A stretch of 15,713 bases of DNA from the NCBI GenBank assembly GCA_946479615.1, contig CAMLGR010000110.1:1-15713 (forward strand). The letters run 5' to 3'. Both the position numbers and the translations under genes were made by a program. The DNA comes from an uncultured Bacteroidota bacterium (GTDB lineage: Bacteria; Bacteroidota; Bacteroidia; Chitinophagales; Chitinophagaceae). A model generated the notes under the pieces. The model searched no databases, was not told the origin of the DNA, and saw nothing but the letters and a program-made list of their open reading frames with translations. Below, piece by piece: positions 1 through 7,740 of this stretch (position 1 is the first letter of the stretch; each line of letters starts with the position of its first letter).

Positions 1-290
1 GAAGATCTATTTAAATCCATCCATCCGTGTCATCCGTGTTCCATTTTTCAATAAAGCAGGATCAGTAGAACACGGATAGAAGTTGATGAACGGATGTCAA
101 GGGATATCAGGATTAGTAATTGAAGATCTATTTAAATCCATCCATCCGTGTCATCCGTGTTCCATTTTTCAATAAACCAGGATCAGTAGAACACGGATAG
201 AAGTTGATGAACGGATGTTAAGGGATATCAGGATCAATAATTGAAAATCCATTGATATCCATCCATCCACTTTCATCCGTGTTCTATTCT
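1..290. repeat. 121-bp tandem repeat, two full units plus a degenerate third
   Basis: Two nearly identical 121-bp units (1-121 and 122-242) follow each other directly, differing at only a few positions. A third, diverged and truncated start of the unit runs from 243 to about 290. Within each unit the word CATCCGTGT occurs with its inverse. The clearest arms are ATCCGTGTTC (32-41) and GAACACGGAT (68-77), a perfect 10-bp inverted repeat with a 26-base loop, repeated 121 bp later. No coding frame is supported in 1-323. The region lies just downstream of the stop of the AsmA-like gene. It may be a 3' transcript structure or an expandable intergenic repeat; which one cannot be decided here. Confidence 0.9.
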
Positions 291-323
291 CCCATACTTT
301 TAACCTCTCTCTCTCAACAAATG

Positions 324-3300
324 TTAATGAGAAACAGTATCAACAGCCGGCTTTTTCTTTTTATTTAAAAGACCATTCAATGTATTCTTGATCGTTTTCT
401 CTGCATTTTTTTTGGTGCTGTCAAGACTGGTCCTGCCCGTCGAATCTTTGGTGCCAAGTAATTTATTTTTTACTTCGTCCTTCAGGTTTTCCACCACTTC
501 TTTTTTAACGGCATTCAGGGAATCCTTCACGGTTTTCTTTGTGCTGTCAATCTTTTGCTGCGCAAAATCTGCAGCCTGTTGTTTCAGATCCTGTACAGCA
601 TCGCCTGCTACTTCCTTCAGGTCCGTTTTGATCGATGGGCTTGTCAAACTGCCGCCCAGCTTGATATTCAGGTTGATGATATCGCCCAGTTTTACAGGGA
701 TCCCTTTATTGGTTGCCTGTGTCGCCAGGTTATTCACCAGGCTATAGCCCTGTGTTCCGAGGTATTTTCTTGGCAGTTTCATCTGCACGATATAATCGAT
801 CGACTGGTCAAAACCATGCATACCACCGATCTCCATTTCAATATCTTTCACCTTCAGCGGGAAAGGTTTTACCAGCACCTTGCCATTGGCGAATTCAATA
901 TAATTCTTGATATCTTTTATACTGATCGATTTCAGGTCCTCGATCTGTAAAGTGCTGGCGATCTTTTCCAGCGGGGCGAATTTTTTCAATACGCCCTGGA
1001 GGAGTAAGAGGTTACCCTTACCGGTAAGACTGGCCAGGTCGGGCATCATATCTCCACCCAATTTACCATTCATAGAGAGTTGTGAATTCAGTTTGCCATC
1101 CAGGAACTGGCCGATCGGCATCAGTTTTTGTACGGTATTAAATGCGAGGAAAGCTTTCTGCACATTCACATCTTTTATATCGTAATTCAACGCAATGCCC
1201 GGTTCTTTTTTATTCGTTTTGGTAGAATAAGAACCGCTGAACGCAATTGTACCATCCAGTGCTTCTGTCTTTACATCTTTTAATGTGACCGTTTCATTGG
1301 CCAGTAATAAAGTGCCATTGATATTGTTATAATCAACTTTATCATAGGTTACTTTTCCTGCTTTTGCGTTTAAAGTAAGATCGAGGTTGGCGGGTACCAG
1401 GAAAGGATCAGCAGTAATGGCTGGCGCAGGAACAGGAGCAGGGGCGGCAGTTGGCGATGGAGCCGGAGCCGGTGAAGCCGTTGTGCCCATCCAATCGTTC
1501 AGGTTCATTTTATCAACCGATACATTCAGCGTTCCTTTCAGTGGTTCATCCTTCAATGCATAGCCGATAAGATTATCCAGGGTTCCGTTGCCTGAAAAAT
1601 TCGATTGCATATAATTCCCTGAGAAATTATTGATCGTTGCCGTCTTTGGATTAAATGTAGCTGTTGCTGCAGGAATACTGATGCCGCCGGGATAATCAGG
1701 CGATACATATTTTACATTGGTCAATCCTGCTGTGCCACTTGTATTGATCTTATCATATTCACCTTTATCGATAGCCGTTTTATTACCGGCAAATTTTACG
1801 TCGGCATTCAGTACACCCGTCAGTGTAGTTCCTTTTTCAAACTCCGTAAACTGTTTTACATTATCCAGCGTGAACCTTCCTTTGGCGCTGCCATCGAAGT
1901 CAACAGCCGACATTGGTCTTTTTAGATTCAGGGTAAAATCTACCGGGTCTTTCCCTACCTCTACGTGACCGGAAGGAATATTGATCGTTGTATTATCAGG
2001 AATGCCGCCGCTATTGGCGATCTGTATTTTTATATTGCCGTTCTGGATAGGCTGCGGAAAAGCGGAAGAAGCATAATAAAGATTGCTGATATCGAGGAAA
2101 CCACCGGCATTGAAATTACCTTGTTGTGTTTCCAGTGCCGACATATTCCCTTTGGCAAAAGCATCTGCCGCAACAATACCGGCCAGTTTGGTGCCAGCTT
2201 CCAGCTTTACAAATTGGGAGACCTGCGCCAGGTTCAGTTTTCCTTTTACCATCGCATCGATATACTTACTGGTCTCGGGATTTTTAAACAGTACCTTAAA
2301 ATCAAATGGTTCATTATCCATTTCAATATGTCCTTTTGAAATGTCCACCACGGTATTATCCATTTGTCCATCCGAATTGCTGACATGCATATCCAGTTGG
2401 ATATTCTTTACCGGTTTGGGCAGATCGGGATATTGAAAGAAACCATCTTTAATGGCGAGGTTCACATCGTAAGCGGGTAATTGCTGCGGGCTGTATTTTC
2501 CTTTTACAAAACCACTGAAAGCAGCCGTGCCGCTTGTTTTTATCTTATCGAAATCCTGTTTATATACACCGGGTACCAGGGAAAGAATATCCTTAAACTC
2601 ATTCGAAGGAGTTTTGAATTTGATATCCATGCCATAGGTACTGTCATTTACCAGTTGAAAAAATCCATCCGCCGATAACTTTAAATTATTCAGGGCAATG
2701 TCATCCGTCTTGAATGTATAGGTACTGGTAGTCGTATTGATCTCTATATCCGCACCGATATCTGTTTTTGTATTGACCAGGTAGGGGATCGCGGCATAAG
2801 TAAAATTGACTGCATCTGCCTTAGTCTTCGTAGACAATGTAAATACATCATCTGTAAAATCACCGCTGCCTTCATGGTTCAGCCCGGATATTTCGGCGCT
2901 CATATCAGCCGTCTGGTCATTATAATAGATATAGCCATTCTTTATCTCATACTTGTTCAGCGACATCTTAAAAGCAGAAGCTGAAGTATCTGTTGATGCA
3001 CTGGTATCGGTAGAAGGTTTGGCAATATCCCAGTTGGCTTTTCCTTCTTTATTCACGAGCGCATGAATCCGTGGCGATTCTAAAAACACACCATGCACTT
3101 TGATGTCAGAACCTTTGATCACACTAAAAAGATCGACAGAGGCATCGAATGCGCGGGCAGATAGTAAGGTGTCTTTTTCATAATAGCCGGTTCCTACTAC
3201 CGATAAACTATCCAGGGTAATGGATACTTTAGGAAAATGCCGGAACAAAGACAAGCTCACATCTTTAAAATCAACAACAGCCGTCAGGCTCTTATTGATC

Positions 3301-3422
3301 TCTTTTTTTACCAGCGAAGCGATCTGTTTCTTGAAAATAACAGGAATTAAAAAAGCGGCAACGATCAGTACCAACAGGGTAATACCCGTGATCTTGAGTA
3401 CTTTCTTGAGTGTTTTTTTCAT
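324..3422 (-). CDS. AsmA-like inner-membrane-anchored envelope protein
   Basis: This 1032-residue protein has one N-terminal hydrophobic segment (about residues 11-30) after a lysine-rich start, so it should be anchored in the inner membrane with the rest in the periplasm. The body is the long beta-strand-rich pattern of the AsmA family, whose members are proposed to form grooves that carry lipids between membranes. A block of about 110 residues is duplicated: around 325-430 (GFFQYPDLP..., KGKLNLAQV) and around 439-550 (GFLDISNLYY..., KGRFTLDNV), with a weaker third copy near 568-645. A Pro/Ala linker lies at about 644-672. The last 90 residues or so are lysine-rich and look helical. The start is the first Met before the membrane segment. 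It is downstream of preA but separated by a gap with its own candidate promoter, so it probably does not belong to pyrimidine breakdown. Exact function unknown. Confidence 0.88.
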   Translation of the reverse strand: MKKTLKKVLKITGITLLVLIVAAFLIPVIFKKQIASLVKKEINKSLTAVVDFKDVSLSLFRHFPKVSITLDSLSVVGTGYYEKDTLLSARAFDASVDLFSVIKGSDIKVHGVFLESPRIHALVNKEGKANWDIAKPSTDTSASTDTSASAFKMSLNKYEIKNGYIYYNDQTADMSAEISGLNHEGSGDFTDDVFTLSTKTKADAVNFTYAAIPYLVNTKTDIGADIEINTTTSTYTFKTDDIALNNLKLSADGFFQLVNDSTYGMDIKFKTPSNEFKDILSLVPGVYKQDFDKIKTSGTAAFSGFVKGKYSPQQLPAYDVNLAIKDGFFQYPDLPKPVKNIQLDMHVSNSDGQMDNTVVDISKGHIEMDNEPFDFKVLFKNPETSKYIDAMVKGKLNLAQVSQFVKLEAGTKLAGIVAADAFAKGNMSALETQQGNFNAGGFLDISNLYYASSAFPQPIQNGNIKIQIANSGGIPDNTTINIPSGHVEVGKDPVDFTLNLKRPMSAVDFDGSAKGRFTLDNVKQFTEFEKGTTLTGVLNADVKFAGNKTAIDKGEYDKINTSGTAGLTNVKYVSPDYPGGISIPAATATFNPKTATINNFSGNYMQSNFSGNGTLDNLIGYALKDEPLKGTLNVSVDKMNLNDWMGTTASPAPAPSPTAAPAPVPAPAITADPFLVPANLDLTLNAKAGKVTYDKVDYNNINGTLLLANETVTLKDVKTEALDGTIAFSGSYSTKTNKKEPGIALNYDIKDVNVQKAFLAFNTVQKLMPIGQFLDGKLNSQLSMNGKLGGDMMPDLASLTGKGNLLLLQGVLKKFAPLEKIASTLQIEDLKSISIKDIKNYIEFANGKVLVKPFPLKVKDIEMEIGGMHGFDQSIDYIVQMKLPRKYLGTQGYSLVNNLATQATNKGIPVKLGDIINLNIKLGGSLTSPSIKTDLKEVAGDAVQDLKQQAADFAQQKIDSTKKTVKDSLNAVKKEVVENLKDEVKNKLLGTKDSTGRTSLDSTKKNAEKTIKNTLNGLLNKKKKPAVDTVSH

Positions 3423-3456
3423 ATATTGGAATGGCCAGTTTTTATGGATATTAAAT

Positions 3457-3474
3457 AATTCATAATTATGAATT
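3457..3474. repeat. 18-bp perfect palindrome in the AsmA leader
   Basis: AATTCATAATTATGAATT reads the same on both strands. It uses the same ATTCATAATTC word that forms the inverted repeats at 6264-6330 and 7228-7740. It lies between the AsmA-like start codon and the candidate promoter, so it would be in the 5' leader of that transcript. Confidence 0.8.
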
Positions 3475-3497
3475 ACGAACTATTGGCAATTATGCTG

Positions 3498-3525
3498 CCA
3501 AGATAGAAAAAACCCTGACAAACAA
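3498..3525 (-). promoter_or_regulatory. Candidate Bacteroidota-type promoter for the AsmA-like gene
   Basis: On the minus strand TTG (3525-3523) is followed after 17 bases by TATCTTGG (3505-3498). The second box matches seven of eight positions of the Bacteroidota -7 consensus TAnnTTTG, and TTG fits the -33 box. The spacing is slightly short. It sits directly after the preA stop codon, consistent with separate transcription of the AsmA-like gene. Such short AT-rich matches also arise by chance. Confidence 0.3.
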
Positions 3526-3528
3526 CTA

Positions 3529-4797
3529 CTAATGATCATTTAAAGGAAGGCCCCTTCGTAAAAATTCCTTCCAGTTCAGGTATTCTTCACCTTTCCGGTG
3601 CTCTTCCATGGTAATGCATTTGTCGACCGGGCAAACGAGTTTGCAGAGATTGCAGCCCACGCATTCTTCCTCTTTTATCGTGTAGGTATTATAAGGCTTG
3701 CCATATTCCAGGTTGATCGATTGATGCGAGGTATCCTCGCAGGCAATATAACAAAGTCCGCAATGAATGCATTTGTCCTGGTTGATATGCGCAATGATAT
3801 GATAGTTGATGTCCAGGTCTTCCCAGTGCGTGATATTCGGAACCGATTTACCGATAAAATCATTGAGGCCGGTAAATCCTTTTTCATCCATCCAGTTACT
3901 CATTCCCTCGATCATATCTTCCACTATACGAAAACCATGTTTCATGGCAGCCGTACATACCTGCACATTGCTGGCGCCAAGCAACATAAACTCCACCGCA
4001 TCCTTCCAGGTGCTTACTCCTCCGATACCCGATACCGGCACTTTGGAAGTAACCGGGTTTTGTGCAATCGTCGTCAGCATCTTCAGCGCGATCGGTTTTA
4101 CTGCAGGTCCGCAATAACCACCAAAAACAGATTTACCTCCTACATTGGGATTCGGAACATAGGTATCGAGATCGATACCGGTTACTGATTGTATCGTATT
4201 GATAAGCGATAAGGCATTCGTTCCGGCTTCCACGCAGGCTTGTCCTGTTGGCACCACGGAATGTACATTCGGAGTAAGTTTGGTAATAACAGGAAGGGTA
4301 GCAGCTTCCATCACCCATTCAACGACCATCTTTGCGATCAGCGGGTCCTGTCCAACCGCAGCGCCCATTCCTCTTTCTGTCATGCCATGCGGGCAACCAA
4401 AATTCAGTTCCAGTCCATGCGCGCCGGTATCTTCTACTTTTTTGATCAGTTCGTGCCAGCTTTCACGATCGTTATCGGCCATCAGGGAAATGATCATCGC
4501 CCGGTCGGGAAATAGCTTTATACATTCAGCGATCTCTTTCAGATTAATGTCAAGCGGGCGGTCGGAGATCAGTTCGATATTATTAAAACCCATTACGCGG
4601 CCGCCATTGAAATCGACAGCCGAGTACCGGGAAGAAACATTCTTTACCTGCGACCCCAATGTCTTCCAGACCACGCCACCCCAGCCGGCTTCGAAGGCGC
4701 GCAATACATTATACTTTTTATCAGTAGGAGGGGCGCTCGCCAGCCAGAAAGGGTTGGGCGATCTGATACCGAGAAAATCTGCGCTGATATCTGCCAT
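3529..4797 (-). CDS. preA: NAD-dependent dihydropyrimidine dehydrogenase, catalytic subunit PreA
   Basis: PreA reduces uracil or thymine to the 5,6-dihydro form, the first step of reductive pyrimidine breakdown, in complex with PreT. The 422 residues match the usual length of about 410. Residues 1-310 form an FMN-binding barrel of the dihydroorotate dehydrogenase type. The loop NFGCPHGM (132-139) carries Cys135, which corresponds to the catalytic cysteine of animal dihydropyrimidine dehydrogenase (Cys671 in the pig enzyme). Other family signatures are GGYCGPAVKPIAL (226-238) and the phosphate-binding VSGIGGV (255-261). The C-terminus holds two [4Fe-4S] motifs: Cys343/346/349/353 and Cys379/382/385/389. 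The start MADISADFLG is the natural one. preT lies 89 bp upstream on the same strand and the gap is filled by a palindromic repeat. It is the last pathway gene before the AsmA-like gene. Confidence 0.96.
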   Translation of the reverse strand: MADISADFLGIRSPNPFWLASAPPTDKKYNVLRAFEAGWGGVVWKTLGSQVKNVSSRYSAVDFNGGRVMGFNNIELISDRPLDINLKEIAECIKLFPDRAMIISLMADNDRESWHELIKKVEDTGAHGLELNFGCPHGMTERGMGAAVGQDPLIAKMVVEWVMEAATLPVITKLTPNVHSVVPTGQACVEAGTNALSLINTIQSVTGIDLDTYVPNPNVGGKSVFGGYCGPAVKPIALKMLTTIAQNPVTSKVPVSGIGGVSTWKDAVEFMLLGASNVQVCTAAMKHGFRIVEDMIEGMSNWMDEKGFTGLNDFIGKSVPNITHWEDLDINYHIIAHINQDKCIHCGLCYIACEDTSHQSINLEYGKPYNTYTIKEEECVGCNLCKLVCPVDKCITMEEHRKGEEYLNWKEFLRRGLPLNDH

Positions 4798-4818
4798 AGG
4801 GAAAAGTTTTAAATGTTT

Positions 4819-4900
4819 TTTTTACCACATAGGCACATAGAGACATAGAAAATACACATAGGTATTCTATTGTGAATCCTATGTTCCTATGTGGTAAAAA
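4819..4900. repeat. Inverted repeat built from the word CCTATGTGGTAAAAA
   Basis: The arms 4819-4840 and 4879-4900 pair over 22 bases with one mismatch. A smaller hairpin with one bulge (ACATAGG at 4856-4862 against CCTATGT at 4878-4884) overlaps the right arm, so two folds compete. The repeat fills nearly the whole preA-preT gap and runs into preT: the last codons of preT (Phe-Thr-Thr-stop) are repeat sequence. On the minus strand the structure is followed by an A-run, not a U-run, so it is not an intrinsic terminator. The same word recurs at 10605-10704. Confidence 0.85.
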
Positions 4901-6230
4901 TATAGTTAAGGATAGCTGCTGCTCCATCCTTGCCAGCCTGGGCTGCGTCCACTACTTCTTTACCGCCATTCACGGCATCGCCGCCTGCAAACACGCCGGC
5001 AATATTTGTAGCGCAACTATCATCGATGATTATTTTTCCTTTTGCATTTTTGATCTGCTGGCTGTTCACCAGTTCTTCAAACGGCACCTGTCCCGCTGCC
5101 TTGATCACCATATCTACTTCCAATGTAAATGTTTCGCCGGTATCGACAGGGGAGTAGCGGCCGCTCGAATCGGGTTCGCCCAATTTCATGATACTGCATA
5201 CCAGTTGGGTTGCCTTACCATCGATCCCTTTTATTTCTTTCGGCGCAGCCAGCCAGATGATCTCGCAGCCATCCAGTTTGGCAATATTCAGTTCCACATC
5301 GGTACAGGGTTTCTCTGTCTCTGTTCTTCTGTACACCAATGTCACTTCTTTCGCGCCCAGGCGTTTTGCCTGAGTCGCTGCATCGATAGCCGTCATGCCC
5401 ATTCCTATCACCGCTACTTTATCGCCAACCGGCACCGATGCATATCCTTTATCTCTTAATGTATAAATGAATTGTATCGCATCCACCACACCTTCGAGTT
5501 CCTCGCCGGGGATATCCAGTTTCCGGGCAACACCCACACCCATACCGAGATAAACGGCATCATAATCTTTTTGAAGACCGGCCAATGAAATATCTTTTCC
5601 CAGTTCCTGGTTATATTTTATATCGATTCCGCCGATCGAAGTAATATAATTCACTTCTTCTTCACAAAACTGTGGCGTTACTTTATAGGCAGCGATACCA
5701 TAAGTCATTAATCCGCCACCTTTACTTTCTTTTTCATAGATCGTTACATCCACCCCTTCGCGACTGAGTGTATGCGCACAGCTCAAACCGGCCGGACCTG
5801 CACCTACTATCGCTACTTTTTTGCCGGTGGATGGTTTCCGGTCAAACAATTTCCATTTCTTTTCCAGTGCCTGTTCGGTGGAATAGCGTTGCAAACGGGC
5901 AATGGGGATCGCTTCTTCTTCCAGTAGGTTATACACACAGGCGCCCTCGCATAATTTTTCTACGGGACAGACTTTGGCGCAACCGGCTCCCATGATATTC
6001 GATGTAAAAATGGTATGCGCCGATCCTTTTACATTATCGGTAGCGATCTGTTTAATGAACTTGGGGACGTTGATACTGGTAGGGCATGACTTCGTACAGG
6101 GAGCATCATAGCAATACAAACAACGATTCGCTTCCACCTGCGCCGCTGTCTTATTCTCAAACGGCGGGTGAATATCGCTGAAGTTCTTAGCGTACTGTCC
6201 GGGTGTTAGTCTGTTGTTTTCAATTGCCAT
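4887..6230 (-). CDS. preT: NAD-dependent dihydropyrimidine dehydrogenase, NADH/FAD subunit PreT
   Basis: PreT takes electrons from NADH through FAD and passes them over iron-sulfur clusters to PreA. The 447 residues include an N-terminal cluster domain with Cys37/40/45/49 (CLYCYDAPCTKSC) and Cys84/88/94/98 (CAKVCPVEKLCEGAC), an FAD-binding GAGPAG at 143-148, a nucleotide-binding GMGMTA at 276-281 and the closing FAD motif AGGD at 415-418. This order is shared with the N-terminal half of eukaryotic dihydropyrimidine dehydrogenase and with the small subunit of glutamate synthase; the neighbouring preA settles the identity. The protein is about 35 residues longer than E. coli PreT. The last three codons and the TAG stop lie inside the intergenic repeat 4819-4900. 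The upstream neighbour is the ureidopropionase, 125 bp away across another palindrome. Confidence 0.95.
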   Translation of the reverse strand: MAIENNRLTPGQYAKNFSDIHPPFENKTAAQVEANRCLYCYDAPCTKSCPTSINVPKFIKQIATDNVKGSAHTIFTSNIMGAGCAKVCPVEKLCEGACVYNLLEEEAIPIARLQRYSTEQALEKKWKLFDRKPSTGKKVAIVGAGPAGLSCAHTLSREGVDVTIYEKESKGGGLMTYGIAAYKVTPQFCEEEVNYITSIGGIDIKYNQELGKDISLAGLQKDYDAVYLGMGVGVARKLDIPGEELEGVVDAIQFIYTLRDKGYASVPVGDKVAVIGMGMTAIDAATQAKRLGAKEVTLVYRRTETEKPCTDVELNIAKLDGCEIIWLAAPKEIKGIDGKATQLVCSIMKLGEPDSSGRYSPVDTGETFTLEVDMVIKAAGQVPFEELVNSQQIKNAKGKIIIDDSCATNIAGVFAGGDAVNGGKEVVDAAQAGKDGAAAILNYIFTT

Positions 6231-6263
6231 AAAGGGAGTTTGGAAGTTGGAAGGGTGAATTAA

Positions 6264-6330
6264 GAATTATGAATTAAGAATGATGAATGTCTGATAAGAT
6301 TCATCATTCATCACTCTTAATTCATAATTC
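6264..6330. repeat. 26-bp perfect-length inverted repeat without cargo
   Basis: The arms 6264-6289 and 6305-6330 match over 26 bases with one mismatch and enclose a 15-base loop. Left-arm content is GAATTATGAATTAAG followed by AATGATGAATG. The arm is 25/26 identical to the inverse of 7715-7740, the right flank of the four-helix gene. It lies between the preT start and the ureidopropionase stop, and in RNA would form a long AU-rich stem in mid-operon. No U-run follows it on the minus strand, so it is not a standard terminator. Confidence 0.9.
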
Positions 6331-6355
6331 TAATTTCTTTATTCATCCTTCCTAT

Positions 6356-7222
6356 TCATAATTCAACTAATTTACCATACGTCTCCGGTCTTCTGTCCCT
6401 GAAAAACTGCCATACGCTTCTTACCTGTTCAATCATATCCAGGTCAAATTCGGCGATCAGTAATTCATCATTGTCCTCACTGGCTTGCGAAAAGATTTGT
6501 CCTCTTGGATCAACAAAATAAGAAGAGCCATAGAATTTACCCAGGTTCCAGGGCTTCTCGGTACCAACACGATTGATACATCCCATAAAATAACCATTAG
6601 CGGCTGCATGTGCCGGTTGTTCGAGTTTCCATAAATATTGTGATAACCCGGCTACTGTAGCAGATGGATTGTATACGATCTCGGCTCCATTCAATCCTAA
6701 TATCCTGGCGCCATCGGGAAAGTGACGATCATAACAGATGTATACACCGATCTTTGCATACCGTGTTTGAAAAACCGGGTAACCCAGGTTGCCGGGTTTG
6801 AAGAAGAACTTTTCCCAGAAACCGGATGTATGCGGAATATGATTTTTCCTGTACTTGCCTAAATAAGTTCCATCGGCATCGATGACAGCAGCCGTATTGT
6901 ATAATACACCGGCCTGCTCTTTTTCATACACCGGTACGATCATGACCATACTGTATTTCTTTGCATATGCCTGCATGCGTTCGATCGTTGGACCGGGAAC
7001 AGTTTCGGCAGATTCATACCAGGCTTTGTCCTGGCCCGGGCAGAAATAAGGCGTATTGAATATTTCCTGGAAGCAAAGGATCTGTACTCCTTTCTTCCCC
7101 GCCTCTTCGATGAGCGGGATATGTTTTTGCACCATCGCTTCTTTTATCTCTTCAATGGTTCCTTCTCCTTCTGATTTGGGAAGGCTCATTTGAATGAGAC
7201 CTGATTTAATGATTCTTGGCAT
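6356..7222 (-). CDS. Nitrilase-family beta-ureidopropionase (N-carbamoyl-beta-alanine amidohydrolase)
   Basis: It is expected to hydrolyse N-carbamoyl-beta-alanine, or the methyl homologue from thymine, to the beta-amino acid, CO2 and ammonia: step three of the pathway. The 288-residue carbon-nitrogen hydrolase shows the nitrilase triad: Glu53 (CFQEIF), Lys126 (YRKNHIPH) and Cys163 (YICYDRHFPD), with a second structural Glu137. The motif NPSATVAG (185-192) and the ending FFRDRRPETYGKL are typical of ureidopropionases. It lacks the N-terminal extension of the animal enzyme (384 residues in human). Other nitrilase members, such as N-carbamoylputrescine amidase, share these motifs; the position between hydA and preT decides the call. 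The start is 5 bases from the left arm of the repeat pair bracketing the four-helix gene, and the stop TGA lies in an ATTCATAATTC word (6354-6364). Confidence 0.92.
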   Translation of the reverse strand: MPRIIKSGLIQMSLPKSEGEGTIEEIKEAMVQKHIPLIEEAGKKGVQILCFQEIFNTPYFCPGQDKAWYESAETVPGPTIERMQAYAKKYSMVMIVPVYEKEQAGVLYNTAAVIDADGTYLGKYRKNHIPHTSGFWEKFFFKPGNLGYPVFQTRYAKIGVYICYDRHFPDGARILGLNGAEIVYNPSATVAGLSQYLWKLEQPAHAAANGYFMGCINRVGTEKPWNLGKFYGSSYFVDPRGQIFSQASEDNDELLIAEFDLDMIEQVRSVWQFFRDRRPETYGKLVEL

Positions 7223-7227
7223 ATAGA

Positions 7228-7740
7228 GAATTATGAATTTTGAATTATGAATGTTGCGGGAAATATTTATTTTTCGTCGTTAAAATAATGCTGTTCAATA
7301 TTCTTACTATTTCTTCACACAGCGATCTTAAAATGTCAAATTCATCAAAACTGATATAATTACTATCTTTTAACAGGTTCAGCCAGTATAAAGTCTCCCT
7401 GCTTTCTTTTAAAGAAATTGCCAGTTTGTGGATAAAGTCTTTTTTCGATTCACTTGCGACAGCTTCATGAACATTAGCGCCTATCGATGTTCCGCTCCGT
7501 AATAACTGTTTTGAAAGAACAAATTCTTTTTTCTCTGTCAGTTGCCTGTATGTTTTAATGATCAGGAGTGAAAGTCTATATGACTTTTTTACAATTACAT
7601 TATCCTCACTTCTTCCCATAGCTGTGATTTATAACTGTAAATTACTGAACCCTTATTTTATTTTTCCAGCCAATTAATTGTTTTTCCCTCGTTAGATTTT
7701 GTTTTTTCCTGAATCATTCATCATTCTTAATTCATAATTT
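7228..7740. repeat. 26-bp inverted repeats bracketing the four-helix gene (IVS-like unit)
   Basis: The left arm 7228-7253 and the right arm 7715-7740 are inverse copies that agree at 22 of 26 positions. The mismatches are at arm positions 1, 13, 14 and 19. Outside the unit, only 5 bases remain to the ureidopropionase start codon on one side, and the hydA stop codon begins at the arm's last base on the other. The four-helix gene ends inside the left arm. Removing the unit would leave hydA and the ureidopropionase gene about 5 bases apart, like a tight operon. No target-site duplication is visible. The repeats are seen directly; insertion as a unit is inferred. Confidence 0.7.
7245..7619 (-). 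CDS. Four-helix-bundle protein, 23S rRNA intervening-sequence protein family
   Basis: This 124-residue protein has the family signature RSGTSIGANVHEA (41-53), then a helix with DFIHKLAISLKES (61-73) and ETLYWLNLL (75-83). The length is typical (about 115-130). Relatives are encoded inside intervening sequences of 23S rRNA genes in Leptospira and Coxiella, as single genes in many Bacteroidota, and as the Avd accessory protein of diversity-generating retroelements. The biochemical role of the free-standing members is unknown. Here it splits two consecutive genes of pyrimidine breakdown, and no reverse transcriptase or variable repeat accompanies it. It is bracketed by 26-bp inverted repeats, and its last codons (CAT TCA TAA) are part of one arm. 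The start ATG is preceded by CACAGCT, resembling other leaders in the window. A role in the pathway is unlikely; it is probably a passenger. Confidence 0.88.
   Translation of the reverse strand: MGRSEDNVIVKKSYRLSLLIIKTYRQLTEKKEFVLSKQLLRSGTSIGANVHEAVASESKKDFIHKLAISLKESRETLYWLNLLKDSNYISFDEFDILRSLCEEIVRILNSIILTTKNKYFPQHS

Noticed and set aside
1..290. Possible CRISPR array
   Set aside because: The units are 121 bp long and follow each other without variable spacers; the sequence between the CATCCGTGT words is itself repeated.
4199..4840. 213-residue open frame on the plus strand opposite preA
   Set aside because: It is antisense to a fully conserved enzyme with all motifs and shows no recognisable protein pattern; it is explained by the codon use of preA.
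4819..4900. Intrinsic terminator between preT and preA
   Set aside because: On the transcribed (minus) strand the stem is followed by an A-run, not a U-run, and preA belongs to the same pathway and needs to be transcribed.
7245..7619. Four-helix gene as the Avd protein of a diversity-generating retroelement
   Set aside because: No reverse transcriptase, template repeat or variable repeat is present in the window.
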